Shown here: one piece after another, positions 1 to 7,929 of the stretch
Numbering within the stretch: the first letter of the stretch is position 1
Layout of the letters: every line of letters begins with the position of its first letter
Origin: CAISDA01 sp050258555
GTDB lineage: Bacteria > Bacteroidota > Ignavibacteria > UBA10030 > UBA8401
Assembly (NCBI GenBank): GCA_050258555.1
Contig: JBLMZA010000101.1
Location: 1 to 64,000, forward strand
DNA length: 64,000 nucleotides
Reading direction: 5' to 3'
Notes under the pieces: model-generated
Databases searched by the model: none
What the model was told of the DNA's origin: nothing
Seen by the model: the letters and a program-made list of their open reading frames with translations, nothing else
Position numbers and translations under genes: made by a program

Positions 1-288
1 CTCGAGCGCCTGGAAATAATCGTCGTCAAAATTTTCGCTGCCGTTGAACATGAGATGTTCGAACAGATGCGCAAAGCCGGTCTTGCCGGGCTTCTCGTTC
101 TTCGATCCCACATGATACCAGATGTTGACCGCAACGATCGGCGCCTTGTGGTCCTCGTGCACGATGACGGTCAGCCCGTTTTTCAGCTGAAATTTCTGGT
201 ATGGTATGTCGATGGATGTTGTGTGCTGTTGTGCCATGGCGGATGCGAAAATGATGAAAAGAAAGGCTGCAACGGATTTTGCTCGCAT
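1..288 (-). CDS. M16 family zinc peptidase, N-terminal fragment
   Basis: Only the first 96 codons lie in the window; the gene runs off the left edge in frame. Translation gives a signal peptide (MRAKSVAAFLFIIFASAMA), then the typical pitrilysin/insulinase start with a 'KNGLTVIVHEDHKAPIVAV' strand and the inverted zinc motif HxxEH (HLFEH) followed by MFNGSENF. In this family the two His and the Glu bind zinc and activate water, and a second Glu further on, outside the window, completes the site. It should be a periplasmic or outer-membrane-associated peptidase. It starts 27 bp after lolD, so it is probably the last gene of the Lol operon. The start ATG is at 288. Confidence 0.85.
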   Translation of the reverse strand, partial: MRAKSVAAFLFIIFASAMAQQHTTSIDIPYQKFQLKNGLTVIVHEDHKAPIVAVNIWYHVGSKNEKPGKTGFAHLFEHLMFNGSENFDDDYFQALE

Positions 289-315
289 ACTGGACTCCGG
301 TTTGTGGTATGGGGA

Positions 316-1008
316 TTATTGCAACATCCGATCATGAAAGCGATCAATCAAACCGTCGACCACCATAATCTCGCGGTCGGCCATATCGGCGAGTTCTTTA
401 TTGTGTGTGACTATAACAAAGGTTTGATTGTATTTGTTTCGGAGGTCGAGGATCATCTCGTGCAGCGCCGATGCGTTTTCCGAATCGAGGTTGCCGGACG
501 GCTCGTCGGCCAGCACGAGCTTGGGAGAGTTCATGAGCGCGCGCGCCACCGCAACGCGCTGCTGCTCTCCGCCGGAAAGTTCATTCGGCTTGTGCTGTGC
601 GCGGTGGATGACGCCGACGTCGGTCAGCAGTTCCTTCGCCCGCGTCTGCACCTCGTGCATCGTGTGCCCGGCAATGAGCGCGGGCATCATCACGTTCTCG
701 AGCGCGGTGAATTCGGGAAGCAGATGGTGGAACTGAAAGATGAAGCCGATTTTCTGGTTGCGCAGCCGGGCGAGCGTTTCGTCCTTGAGCGTGAAGACAT
801 CCTCGCCCTCGAAGATGAGCTCGCCTTCCGTCGGCCGGTCGAGCAGCCCGAGAATATGCAGGAGCGTGCTTTTGCCCGCGCCCGAGGGTCCCACAATCGC
901 GATCACTTCTCCGTGCTCGATGCCGAGCGAGATGCCCTTGAGCACCTCGAGGTAATCGTTGCGCCCGATTGAAAATTTTCTGCGTATGTTCGTTGCCTGT
1001 ATCAGCAT
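316..1008 (-). CDS. lolD: ABC transporter ATP-binding protein, LolD-like
   Basis: This is a 230-residue ABC ATPase of the MacB/LolD group. Visible motifs are Walker A GPSGAGKS (about 40-47), the Q-loop at Q92, signature LSGGE (144-148), Walker B LVLADEP (about 164-170) and the switch His in VIVTHN near residue 200. LolD powers release of lipoproteins from the inner membrane to the LolA carrier. The two preceding genes encode LolC/E-type permeases on the same strand, which supports Lol over a macrolide or FtsE-type role. The order permease-permease-ATPase with prfB upstream suggests one operon. No clear Shine-Dalgarno is seen before the ATG. Confidence 0.85.
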   Translation of the reverse strand: MLIQATNIRRKFSIGRNDYLEVLKGISLGIEHGEVIAIVGPSGAGKSTLLHILGLLDRPTEGELIFEGEDVFTLKDETLARLRNQKIGFIFQFHHLLPEFTALENVMMPALIAGHTMHEVQTRAKELLTDVGVIHRAQHKPNELSGGEQQRVAVARALMNSPKLVLADEPSGNLDSENASALHEMILDLRNKYNQTFVIVTHNKELADMADREIMVVDGLIDRFHDRMLQ

Positions 1009-1049
1009 GATGGAGAACCCTGATCGTTCATGTATCGCTCCTTCTTCTT

Positions 1050-1068
1050 ATGACCCCGGAGGGGTCAT
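1050..1068. repeat. short intergenic hairpin between Lol genes
   Basis: ATGACCCC and GGGGTCAT form a perfect 8-bp stem around a 3-nt GGA loop, in the 98-bp gap between the second permease and lolD. There is no T-run beside it, so it is not an obvious intrinsic terminator. It resembles the small ACCCC/GGGGT hairpins of the repeat cluster between aspS and prfB. Confidence 0.5.
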
Positions 1069-1106
1069 GGATATTAGACTGACGACGCGACCGCGCCCCT
1101 CCCCCT

Positions 1107-2336
1107 TTATTCCCACCGTATCGCTTCGGCCGGCTGGAGCGATGCCGCGCGGTACGCCGGATAAATCGCCGCGCCGTAGCACAACAGCATCGTCGCGACC
1201 GTGATGGCGATGAAATCGGTCACGCGCACTTCGATCGGAATGGCCGGAATGATGTAGACCGTCGGATCGAGCGGGAAGAGATGATACTGCACCTGCAGCC
1301 AGCACACCAGCAGCCCGAGCGCGCTGCCGGCGAAGATGCCGACGATGCCCACAAGCGCGCCCTCGAACCGGAAGATCGAAATGATGTCGGCGTTCGTGGC
1401 GCCCATCGTCTTCAGGATGCCGATGTCGCGCGTCTTTTCGATCACCGACATGGTCATCGATCCGAGCAGATTGAACGAGGCGACGGCCACGATGAGGCAG
1501 AGAATGATGAACGCCGTCCAGCGCTCCACCTTCATCACCGAATAGAGGTCCTTGTGCAGATCGTACCACGTCTGCACATCGAAACGGTCGCCGAACCGGG
1601 CAATGATCTCCCGCTTCATCGCATCGGCATCGTTGATCGATGTGAGGCGGACCTCGTAGCCGTGCACGTTGTTTTCAAGCTGCAGGAGGCGCTGTGCGGC
1701 CGCAAGCGACATATAGCCGTAGGATCCGTCGTATTCCTTGTTGTTCGATTCATACATGCCCGCGATGCGGAACGGGCGTATGATCGGCGCGCCGAGCCCC
1801 AGGAGCGCCTGCTCCGAGCCCGCGGGACTGATCATCCAGACGGTATCGCCCGTGACCACCCCCATCTTGTCGGCAAGCGAGAAGCCGAGCACGAGATCGT
1901 TTTTCGTCGAGTCGCTGAAATCGAGCTTTCCCAGCACGATCTTGTCCTTCAATCCCGACACGCTCTGTATGGTGCGCCCGTCCACGCCGCGGATGAAGAC
2001 GACCTTGCTCTGGCTCCTCGAAACGATCATGGCCTTGCCGCTCACATACCGGCCCGATCCGGTGATGTTCGGCCGGGAAGCGAAGAATGCGCGGAGCGCC
2101 TGCTCATCGCCCGGACGGGTACGCTCGTTCTGCTGTATGCGCAGATGCGGATCGAAATTGATGAGAATGTCCGTGACGATGCTGTTGAAACCGTTGAAGA
2201 CCGACAGCACGATGATGAGCGCCGCCACGCCGACCATTACGCCGATGATCGAGATGAGCGAAATCACGGTGATGAATCCCGCTTCCTTCTTCGAGATGAG
2301 ATACCGCAGCGCTATGAAATATCTGTATGACATCAT
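1107..2336 (-). CDS. LolC/LolE-type ABC permease (second copy)
   Basis: This 409-residue protein has the LolC/E/MacB layout: one transmembrane helix near the N-terminus (about residues 22-50, FITVISLISIIGVMVGVAALI), a long periplasmic domain, then three helices at the C-terminus. The MMSYRYFIALRYLISKK start is typical of LolE-like permeases. It should pair with the neighbouring permease and LolD to extract lipoproteins from the inner membrane. It differs clearly in sequence from the upstream paralogue, which suggests a heterodimer. The 36-bp gap before it contains a hairpin repeat. The start is ATG at 2336 or the adjacent ATG at 2333. Confidence 0.85.
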   Translation of the reverse strand: MMSYRYFIALRYLISKKEAGFITVISLISIIGVMVGVAALIIVLSVFNGFNSIVTDILINFDPHLRIQQNERTRPGDEQALRAFFASRPNITGSGRYVSGKAMIVSRSQSKVVFIRGVDGRTIQSVSGLKDKIVLGKLDFSDSTKNDLVLGFSLADKMGVVTGDTVWMISPAGSEQALLGLGAPIIRPFRIAGMYESNNKEYDGSYGYMSLAAAQRLLQLENNVHGYEVRLTSINDADAMKREIIARFGDRFDVQTWYDLHKDLYSVMKVERWTAFIILCLIVAVASFNLLGSMTMSVIEKTRDIGILKTMGATNADIISIFRFEGALVGIVGIFAGSALGLLVCWLQVQYHLFPLDPTVYIIPAIPIEVRVTDFIAITVATMLLCYGAAIYPAYRAASLQPAEAIRWE

Positions 2337-2344
2337 TGTATTGT

Positions 2345-2367
2345 GGGGCGAAACACTGCTTCGCCCC
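2345..2367. repeat. GGGGCGAA hairpin repeat, copy 1
   Basis: GGGGCGAA pairs with TTCGCCCC (8 bp), flanked by TTGT on the left and a TTTC run on the right. It is a copy of the dispersed hairpin family also seen near 4.8, 7.9 and 34.5 kb, and here it sits between two permease genes. The T-run follows on the plus strand, where no gene needs a terminator. Confidence 0.7.
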
Positions 2368-2372
2368 TTTCA

Positions 2373-3602
2373 TTATTGGAACCTGATCGATTGAATCGGA
2401 TCGAGCCGTGATGCGAGCATCGCCGGAATCCATGAGGCCAGCACCGTCAGCACCACGGCGATCGCAGAGACGATCACGCTGTCCTGCCATCGGAAGAGGA
2501 TCGGCACCGTCGTCATGAAATAAATGGATGATGGCAGCGAAAAGAACTGGAAATGATACTGGAGCCAGCAGACGCCGTATCCGAACATGTTGCCCAGAAG
2601 CGTGCCGACCATGCCGATCGCAATGCCTTCATAGAGAAAAATCTTCTTGATGCCCGGCTTGCTTGCCCCCATCGAAAGCAGGATGCCGATCTGGTGCTTC
2701 TTCTCGAGCACGACCATCAGGAGCGTGCCGATGATGTTCACGACGGCCACGATGATGATCAGGCCGAGGACGATCGGAATCGGCTCCTTCTGCAGTTCGA
2801 TCCACGTAAACAAATTGCGGTAGAGCTGGAAGAGCGTGCGGGCATAATAGGGGTACCCGAGCAGTTCCATGATCTCCTTGGCCGTCTCGTCGGCCTGCGT
2901 CACATCATGCAGCATCACGTCGAACCCCGAGGCCGCATCGCCGAAGAGAAAAAGATCCTGCGCCGCCTTCATGGACACGAAGAAATACAGGTCATCGTAT
3001 TCGGCCATGCCCGATTCGTACATTCCCTTGACCACGAAGGGCATGATGCGCGGAGGCTGCATCGCATTGTAACTGCCGCGGAGTCCGAAGACGATGAGCG
3101 TATCGCCGAGCTTCGCCTGAAGGCGCGAGGCGAGCTTCTTGCCGATGACGCACGAGGCGATGGAGGTGTCGGCGGAGGTGAGATCGAACGTTCCGGCAAC
3201 GACATACTTGCGTGCCGAAGACACATCGCTCGAAGGATCGAGTCCCTTCACCATGATGCCCTCGATGTTGGAGCCGAGACGCACCATGCCTTCCTTTGCC
3301 GCAAAGGGCGAAATGCCCTGCACGTTCGGGACGCTGCGGAGCACCTTTCGGCGCGCTTCGGCGTAGTTCGAAAGCGTCTGATTCTGGAAGCCGGTGACCT
3401 GAATATGCGTGGTGAAGCCGATGACCTTCTCCTTGATCTCCTTCTCGAAGCCGTTGAGAATGGTCAGCGTAATAATGAGCGCGCCGACGCCGAGCATGAT
3501 GCCGGCGACGGCGATGAGCGTCACGATGGAGATGAAATTCTTATTGCGCGGATTGCGCTGAAACTGCAAATAGCGGCGTGCAATGTAGGAGGCGTAGGAC
3601 AT
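2373..3602 (-). CDS. LolC/LolE-type ABC permease (first copy)
   Basis: This 409-residue permease has an N-terminal helix (about 23-50, FISIVTLIAVAGIMLGVGALI), a large periplasmic domain and three C-terminal helices, the FtsX/LolC-E arrangement. The open frame extends to a GTG at 3608. The ATG at 3602 is preferred because AGGGTG lies just ahead of it and MSYASYIARRYLQF is the usual family start. It lies 36 bp downstream of prfB and probably shares its transcript. With the second permease and LolD it should form a LolCDE-type lipoprotein releasing complex. Confidence 0.85.
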   Translation of the reverse strand: MSYASYIARRYLQFQRNPRNKNFISIVTLIAVAGIMLGVGALIITLTILNGFEKEIKEKVIGFTTHIQVTGFQNQTLSNYAEARRKVLRSVPNVQGISPFAAKEGMVRLGSNIEGIMVKGLDPSSDVSSARKYVVAGTFDLTSADTSIASCVIGKKLASRLQAKLGDTLIVFGLRGSYNAMQPPRIMPFVVKGMYESGMAEYDDLYFFVSMKAAQDLFLFGDAASGFDVMLHDVTQADETAKEIMELLGYPYYARTLFQLYRNLFTWIELQKEPIPIVLGLIIIVAVVNIIGTLLMVVLEKKHQIGILLSMGASKPGIKKIFLYEGIAIGMVGTLLGNMFGYGVCWLQYHFQFFSLPSSIYFMTTVPILFRWQDSVIVSAIAVVLTVLASWIPAMLASRLDPIQSIRFQ

Positions 3603-3638
3603 GATCACCCTGTTTTGGCTGCAATTCGATTCGAACCG

Positions 3639-4749
3639 CTACTGCTGTTCTTTGCTGCCTGCCATCATCAGATAGCCTTTGATGAACGCATCGAGCTCGC
3701 CGTCCATCACCCCCTGCACATCGGATGTCTCCACCTCCGTGCGGTGATCCTTCACCATGTTGTACGGATGGAACACATACGAACGGATCTGGCTTCCCCA
3801 TTCGATCTTCTTTTTGGTCCCCTCGATCGCGGCAAGCCGGGCCTCCTCCTCCTCGCGCCGGATCTGGTACAGGCGGGACTTCAGCATTTTCATGGCGCGT
3901 TCACGGTTCTGGAACTGCGAGCGCTCCTCCTGGCAGGCGACGACGACGCCCGACGGGATGTGGCGGATACGCACCGCGGTTTCGACCTTGTTCACGTTCT
4001 GTCCGCCCTTGCCTCCGGAACGGTACGTGTCCATTTCGATATCGGCGGGATTGATTTCAATCTCGACATCGTCGTCGACTTCGGGGTAGACAAAGACGGA
4101 GGCAAAAGACGTGTGGCGGCGCTTGTTGGCATCGAACGGAGAGATGCGCACAAGGCGGTGCACGCCGATTTCGGCCTTGAGATAGCCGTAGGCGAACTCG
4201 CCCGTAATTTCAAGCGTGGCGCTCTTGATGCCCGCGCCGTCGCCGTCCAGCCGGTCGACCAGCGCGATCTTGAAACCGTGCTTTTCGCACCAGCGGATGT
4301 ACATGCGCAGCAGCATCTCGGACCAGTCCTGGCTTTCGGTGCCGCCGGCGCCGGAGTGGATTTCGAGAATCGCGTTGCGCCTGTCGTCCACGCCGCTCAG
4401 CATGTTCTTGAATTCAAGATCGGCCAGGGCCTGGTTCACTTTTTCCAGTTCGGCCGAGACTTCCTTTTCGTACGACGCGTCGCCCGACTCTTCGGCCAGA
4501 TCGATCAGCGTATTGACGTCGTCAAGCGATGTCCTGATTGCCGTCCATCCGTCGACCCATTGCTTGCGGGAATTGATCTCCTGCAGCACTTTCTGCGCGG
4601 CCACGTTGTCGTCCCAGAAACTGGGCTCTGACGATTTGGCCTGCATCTCGAGCATCTGCTGTTCTTTGACATCGAGGTCAAAGAAACCTCCGCAGTTTCT
4701 GAAGCCGTTCCTGTGATTTTTTCGCGCTTTGTTTCAGATCCTCAAACAT
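3639..4749 (-). CDS. prfB: peptide chain release factor 2, with programmed +1 frameshift
   Basis: RF2 recognises UAA/UGA and triggers peptide release. The main frame has the RF2 anticodon-mimic SPF (in RISPFDANKRR) and the catalytic GGQ (in GGKGGQNVNK). The uninterrupted frame begins only at 4655, too short at the N-terminus. Upstream, ATG at 4749 opens a 23-codon frame (MFEDLKQSAKKSQERLQKLR...) ending CGG AGG TTT CTT TGA C. Slipping +1 at CTT gives CTT-GAC-CTC and joins the frames into about 369 residues, close to the 365 of E. coli RF2. The in-frame UGA lets RF2 regulate itself. Two Lol permeases follow. Confidence 0.93.
4677..4691 (-). promoter_or_regulatory. RF2 programmed +1 frameshift site
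   Basis: On the minus strand the site reads GGAGGTTTCTTTGAC. It has an internal Shine-Dalgarno (GGAGG), a slippery CTT codon, and an in-frame UGA followed by C, the context that is read poorly. The spacing matches the E. coli prfB site (AGG GGG TAT CTT TGA C) codon for codon. Confidence 0.92.
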
Positions 4750-4764
4750 ACTCTTCCCATTGTA

Positions 4765-4890
4765 TTGTGGGGCGAAGCCCTAATATCTGCGACCCCCTGT
4801 CGGGGGTTAATGATGCACGCGCAAGCGTGTATGTGGGGCGAAGCGCTGCTTCGCCCCTTTTCTACTATCTGCAACCCCTTCGGGGTTGAA
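4765..4890. repeat. cluster of intergenic hairpins between aspS and prfB
   Basis: This gap is packed with small inverted repeats. A half copy of GGGGCGAAGC occurs at 4769-4778. ACCCCC/GGGGGT lies at 4792-4807, and CACGC/GCGTG follows. A perfect 10-bp GGGGCGAAGC/GCTTCGCCCC hairpin lies at 4835-4857 with TTTT after it on the plus strand, and CAACCCC/GGGGTTG at 4872-4888. The phrase TATCTGC precedes both ACCCC hairpins, so the array looks like two diverged copies of a composite unit. Confidence 0.75.
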
Positions 4891-4901
4891 CACTCAATCT
4901 C

Positions 4902-6665
4902 TTACTTTACGCGTATGTGCAGCTCATCGAGCTGCTTCTTTTCCACTTCGGACGGGCAGTCGTCCATGAGCGAAACGGCGCTGGCGGTCTTCGGGAATGC
5001 GATCACGTCGCGGATCGATTTCGAACCCGTGAGCAGCATCGCCACGCGGTCGAAGCCGAATGCGATGCCGCCGTGCGGCGGCGCGCCGTATTTGAACGCA
5101 TCGAGCATGAAGCCGAATTTCGCCTTCGCTTCCTCCTGTGTCATATTGAGGAGGCTGAAGATTTTCGACTGCATTTCGGAACTGTGTATGCGGATCGATC
5201 CGCCGGCGATCTCGCTGCCGTTGAGCACGAGATCGTATGCGCGCGCGCGGGTCTTCGACGGATCGGTCTCGAGGAATCCCACATCCTCGACTTTCGGCGA
5301 TGTGAACATGTGATGCATGGCCACGTAGCGTTTCTCTTCCTCCGAATATTCAAACATCGGGAAATCGACGACCCACAGCAGGCTGATCTTGTTCTCGTCG
5401 ATCAGATTGAGGCGCTTTGCCATTTCAAGCCGCAGCGTGCCGAGCGTGGTGTACGTCTTGAGCCATGTATCGGACACGATGAGCACCAGATCGCCCTGCT
5501 TGGCGCCGGTCCGGTCGCACATCTGCTGAAGCACTTCCTTGCCGAGGAATTTTTCGATCGCCGATTCGGGTCCCTTCTCCGTCCATTTGATGTAGGCCAG
5601 TCCGCCCACGCCGAGCGATTTGGTGAAATCGACGAGGTTGTCCATCTGGTTGCGCGTCCAGGCCGCTCCGCCCGGAACGGAGAAGCCGGCCACGACGCCG
5701 CCCTTCTTCACATTCTCGGCGAACACCTTGAAGCCCGATTCGGCGACGATGTCGTTGAAGTCCGAGAACTTCAGATCGAAGCGCAGGTCCGGCTTGTCCG
5801 AACCGTAGCCCTCCATCGCCTCCTTGTATGTGAGGCGCGGCAGGGGCAGTTCGATGTCGATATTCTTGATTTCCTTGAAAAAGCGCTTCGTCAGTCCCTC
5901 GGCGATCGTCTGCACGTCGAGTTCGTCGGCAAACGACATTTCGACGTCGATCTGCGTGAATTCGGGCTGCCGGTCCGCTCTCAGGTCCTCGTCGCGGAAG
6001 CATTTCACGATCTGGAAATAGCGGTCCATGCCGGCGACCATCAGAATCTGCTTGTATGTCTGCGGCGACTGCGGCAGCGCATAAAACTTGCCGTGATGGA
6101 TGCGGCTGGGCACGAGGTAGTCGCGTGCGCCTTCCGGCGTGCTTTTCATGAGCACGGGAGTTTCCACTTCCACGAAGCTGTTCTCGTCAAAATAGCGGCG
6201 CGTGATCTGGTACATTTTGTGGCGCAGCACGAGATTGCGCTGCATCGTTTCGCGGCGCAGATCGAGATACCGGTATTTCAAACGGATATCCTCGCTTGCC
6301 TCCACGCGGTCTTCGATCGGAAACGGCGGCGTTTCGGCTTTGTTCAGAATCGTGAGCTCGGTGGCGACGATGTCGATTTCTCCGGTATCGAGATTCGCAT
6401 TATCGGTGCCTTCGGGACGGTGCTCCACTTTCCCCGTGACGGATATGACGTATTCGCTCCTGAGGTCTTTCGCCTGGGCGTGCACGGCTTCGTCGTACTG
6501 CGGACCGAAGACAACCTGCGTCTTGCCGTAGCGATCGCGCACGTCGATGAAGATCACACCGCCGAGATCGCGGCGCTTGTCGACCCAGCCGGTAAGTGTG
6601 ACTGTTGAACCGATATGTTGCGTGCGGAGCTCGCCGCACGTATGCGTTCGTTTGGAATAAGTCAT
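4902..6665 (-). CDS. aspS: aspartyl-tRNA synthetase
   Basis: This is a 587-residue class II synthetase charging tRNA-Asp, of normal bacterial length. It has an N-terminal OB-fold anticodon domain (about 1-110), catalytic motif 2 FRDEDLRADRQPEFTQ (about 223-238), an internal GAD insertion typical of bacterial AspRS (about 290-420), and C-terminal motif 3 GFDRVAMLLTGSKSIRDV. The start ATG at 6665 gives the standard TYSKRTHTCGELR beginning. The leader carries a sigma70-like promoter followed by an intrinsic-terminator-like hairpin. prfB lies about 150 bp downstream, beyond a hairpin cluster. Confidence 0.95.
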   Translation of the reverse strand: MTYSKRTHTCGELRTQHIGSTVTLTGWVDKRRDLGGVIFIDVRDRYGKTQVVFGPQYDEAVHAQAKDLRSEYVISVTGKVEHRPEGTDNANLDTGEIDIVATELTILNKAETPPFPIEDRVEASEDIRLKYRYLDLRRETMQRNLVLRHKMYQITRRYFDENSFVEVETPVLMKSTPEGARDYLVPSRIHHGKFYALPQSPQTYKQILMVAGMDRYFQIVKCFRDEDLRADRQPEFTQIDVEMSFADELDVQTIAEGLTKRFFKEIKNIDIELPLPRLTYKEAMEGYGSDKPDLRFDLKFSDFNDIVAESGFKVFAENVKKGGVVAGFSVPGGAAWTRNQMDNLVDFTKSLGVGGLAYIKWTEKGPESAIEKFLGKEVLQQMCDRTGAKQGDLVLIVSDTWLKTYTTLGTLRLEMAKRLNLIDENKISLLWVVDFPMFEYSEEEKRYVAMHHMFTSPKVEDVGFLETDPSKTRARAYDLVLNGSEIAGGSIRIHSSEMQSKIFSLLNMTQEEAKAKFGFMLDAFKYGAPPHGGIAFGFDRVAMLLTGSKSIRDVIAFPKTASAVSLMDDCPSEVEKKQLDELHIRVK

Positions 6666-6731
6666 GGGGTTTCTCTGTGAAAGAAAGAATGCAGGGCACG
6701 CTGTGCAGTATCTGCCTGGTGTTACGCGCCG

Positions 6732-6767
6732 AAAAAAATAAATAATCCCCCTTTGGCGGAGGGATTA
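6732..6767 (-). terminator. intrinsic terminator or attenuator in the aspS leader
   Basis: On the minus strand TAATCCCTC and GGGGGATTA form a 9-bp stem with one G-U pair and a 7-nt loop, followed directly by TTTATTTTTTT. It lies 65 bp before the aspS start and downstream of the best promoter match. It may attenuate aspS, or simply end the upstream SDR transcript. Confidence 0.6.
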
Positions 6768-6791
6768 CCGTCAACGAATATGCATTAAAAA

Positions 6792-6820
6792 AATATAGTG
6801 AAAAAGGCGGGAAGTTTCAA
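6792..6820 (-). promoter_or_regulatory. sigma70-like promoter upstream of aspS
   Basis: On the minus strand TTGAAA (6820-6815), 17 bp and TATATT (6797-6792) match the -35 and -10 consensus. Transcription would start near 6785, about 120 bp before aspS, and would meet the hairpin and T-run at 6767-6732. Confidence 0.45.
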
Positions 6821-6844
6821 TGATCAGGCAGATTTATAATTGCC

Positions 6845-6867
6845 GGCGCCTCGGAACACGAGGCGCC
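6845..6867 (-). terminator. hairpin after the SDR gene
   Basis: GGCGCCTCG and CGAGGCGCC form a perfect 9-bp stem with a 5-nt loop, 34 bp past the SDR stop codon. No T-run follows on the minus strand, so termination here may be partial. Confidence 0.5.
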
Positions 6868-6900
6868 TTCTCGGGAGGGCTCCGACAGATTCATGAAGCA

Positions 6901-7773
6901 TCAGCACTCGGCAATGGGCTGGCGCGTATACCCGTCGCGCCGCACCAGGAGCGGGCCGTCCTGCTGGTCCCAGACATCTCCGAGCGGACGGCTCAGCAGC
7001 GTGGAGACGACATTGCGCGCCACATTGCCCGGTTCGAGCAGACAGGGCTGCCCCAGAAGCGACATTTCCTCGGTGCTGTATTTGCCGTAGAAGATGTGCG
7101 GAATGCTTTCGCGCATGATGCCGGGAATGTAATACACGCTCGAGGTGCCGCGGCTCTGCAGGCTTTCCGCATAGCGCGCCGCAAAATGATGGAGTCCGCG
7201 TTTCGATTCCCCGTAGAGCAGTGTGCCGTCAAAATAGGCGTCCTCAACCGGGGAGCCGACATAGAGCACGACGCTGCCGCTGCTGAGCTTCTCTTCAAGG
7301 CCGAGCATGATTTCGATGGGTGCAAGCTGGTTGATGCGGTGAATCCGGTTGAGCTCTTCGGGCGCAATTTCGGAATGCCCGACGGTGAGCCGGCAGACGC
7401 CGGCCGCGTGGATCAGATAGTCGATATGGTCCGTCTGGCTGCAGACGGTGTCGATGAGCTCCTTCAGGTCGGACGGCTGCGTGAAATCCGACTGCAGCAT
7501 CGTGACCTCGGTGCCGAGCATCTTGAGCGCCAGTTCAAGCTCCAGCGCCTTGCGCACGCGGCTGTTGTAGTGAAGGATCAGCCGCGCTCCCCTTCTGGCC
7601 AGCTCCTTCGCCACCTCGCTTCCGAGGTTCCCCGTGGCGCCCGTGATGAACGCCGTCTTGCCGCTGAGTGATTTTCTTGCCTGCTTTCCGACGGTATCGG
7701 AAAGGCTGAACGAGCCCATCAGGTTCCGGATCACGTTGCCCCCAAGCGTGAATGAGAAAGGTCTCGACATCAT
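6901..7773 (-). CDS. short-chain dehydrogenase/reductase, function unknown
   Basis: This is a 290-residue classical-type SDR. The NAD(P)-binding motif TGATGNLG follows an unusual 40-residue N-terminal extension, and the catalytic YxxxK is seen in LLYGESKRG with a preceding VGSP in place of the common S-S/A motif. HAAGV stands where NNAG is usual. These changes make substrate prediction unsafe. It appears to be a single-gene unit, with a hairpin after its stop and a repeat element plus the end of the antiporter gene upstream. Two adjacent ATGs (7773, 7770) could start it. Confidence 0.7.
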   Translation of the reverse strand: MMSRPFSFTLGGNVIRNLMGSFSLSDTVGKQARKSLSGKTAFITGATGNLGSEVAKELARRGARLILHYNSRVRKALELELALKMLGTEVTMLQSDFTQPSDLKELIDTVCSQTDHIDYLIHAAGVCRLTVGHSEIAPEELNRIHRINQLAPIEIMLGLEEKLSSGSVVLYVGSPVEDAYFDGTLLYGESKRGLHHFAARYAESLQSRGTSSVYYIPGIMRESIPHIFYGKYSTEEMSLLGQPCLLEPGNVARNVVSTLLSRPLGDVWDQQDGPLLVRRDGYTRQPIAEC

Positions 7774-7878
7774 GAACGATCACCACACATGCAACATACT
7801 TCAGCGCGGGGGCTGTTGCAAGTTAGAATGTTCTTAATTTCATGCATGCCTCTGTGTAAATATTTTTAAACGCAAAAA

Positions 7879-7901
7879 GGGGCGAAGCAATGCTTCGCCC
7901 C
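7879..7901 (-). terminator. GGGGCGAAGC hairpin repeat (copy 3), terminator of the nuo/antiporter operon
   Basis: GGGGCGAAGC/GCTTCGCCCC forms a perfect 10-bp stem with a 3-nt loop. On the minus strand it is preceded by ATTGTG and followed by TTTTTG, so it is well placed to end the operon whose last stop is at 7930. It belongs to the dispersed repeat family. Confidence 0.65.
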
Positions 7902-7929
7902 ACAATAATGCATGCTTGATGTCTTGATA

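Noticed and set aside
2553..4631. Long plus-strand open frame (692 codons) opposite the Lol permease and prfB
   Set aside because: His/Arg/Asp-rich, low-complexity composition typical of the antisense of GC-rich genes. The minus strand has clear RF2 and permease motifs.
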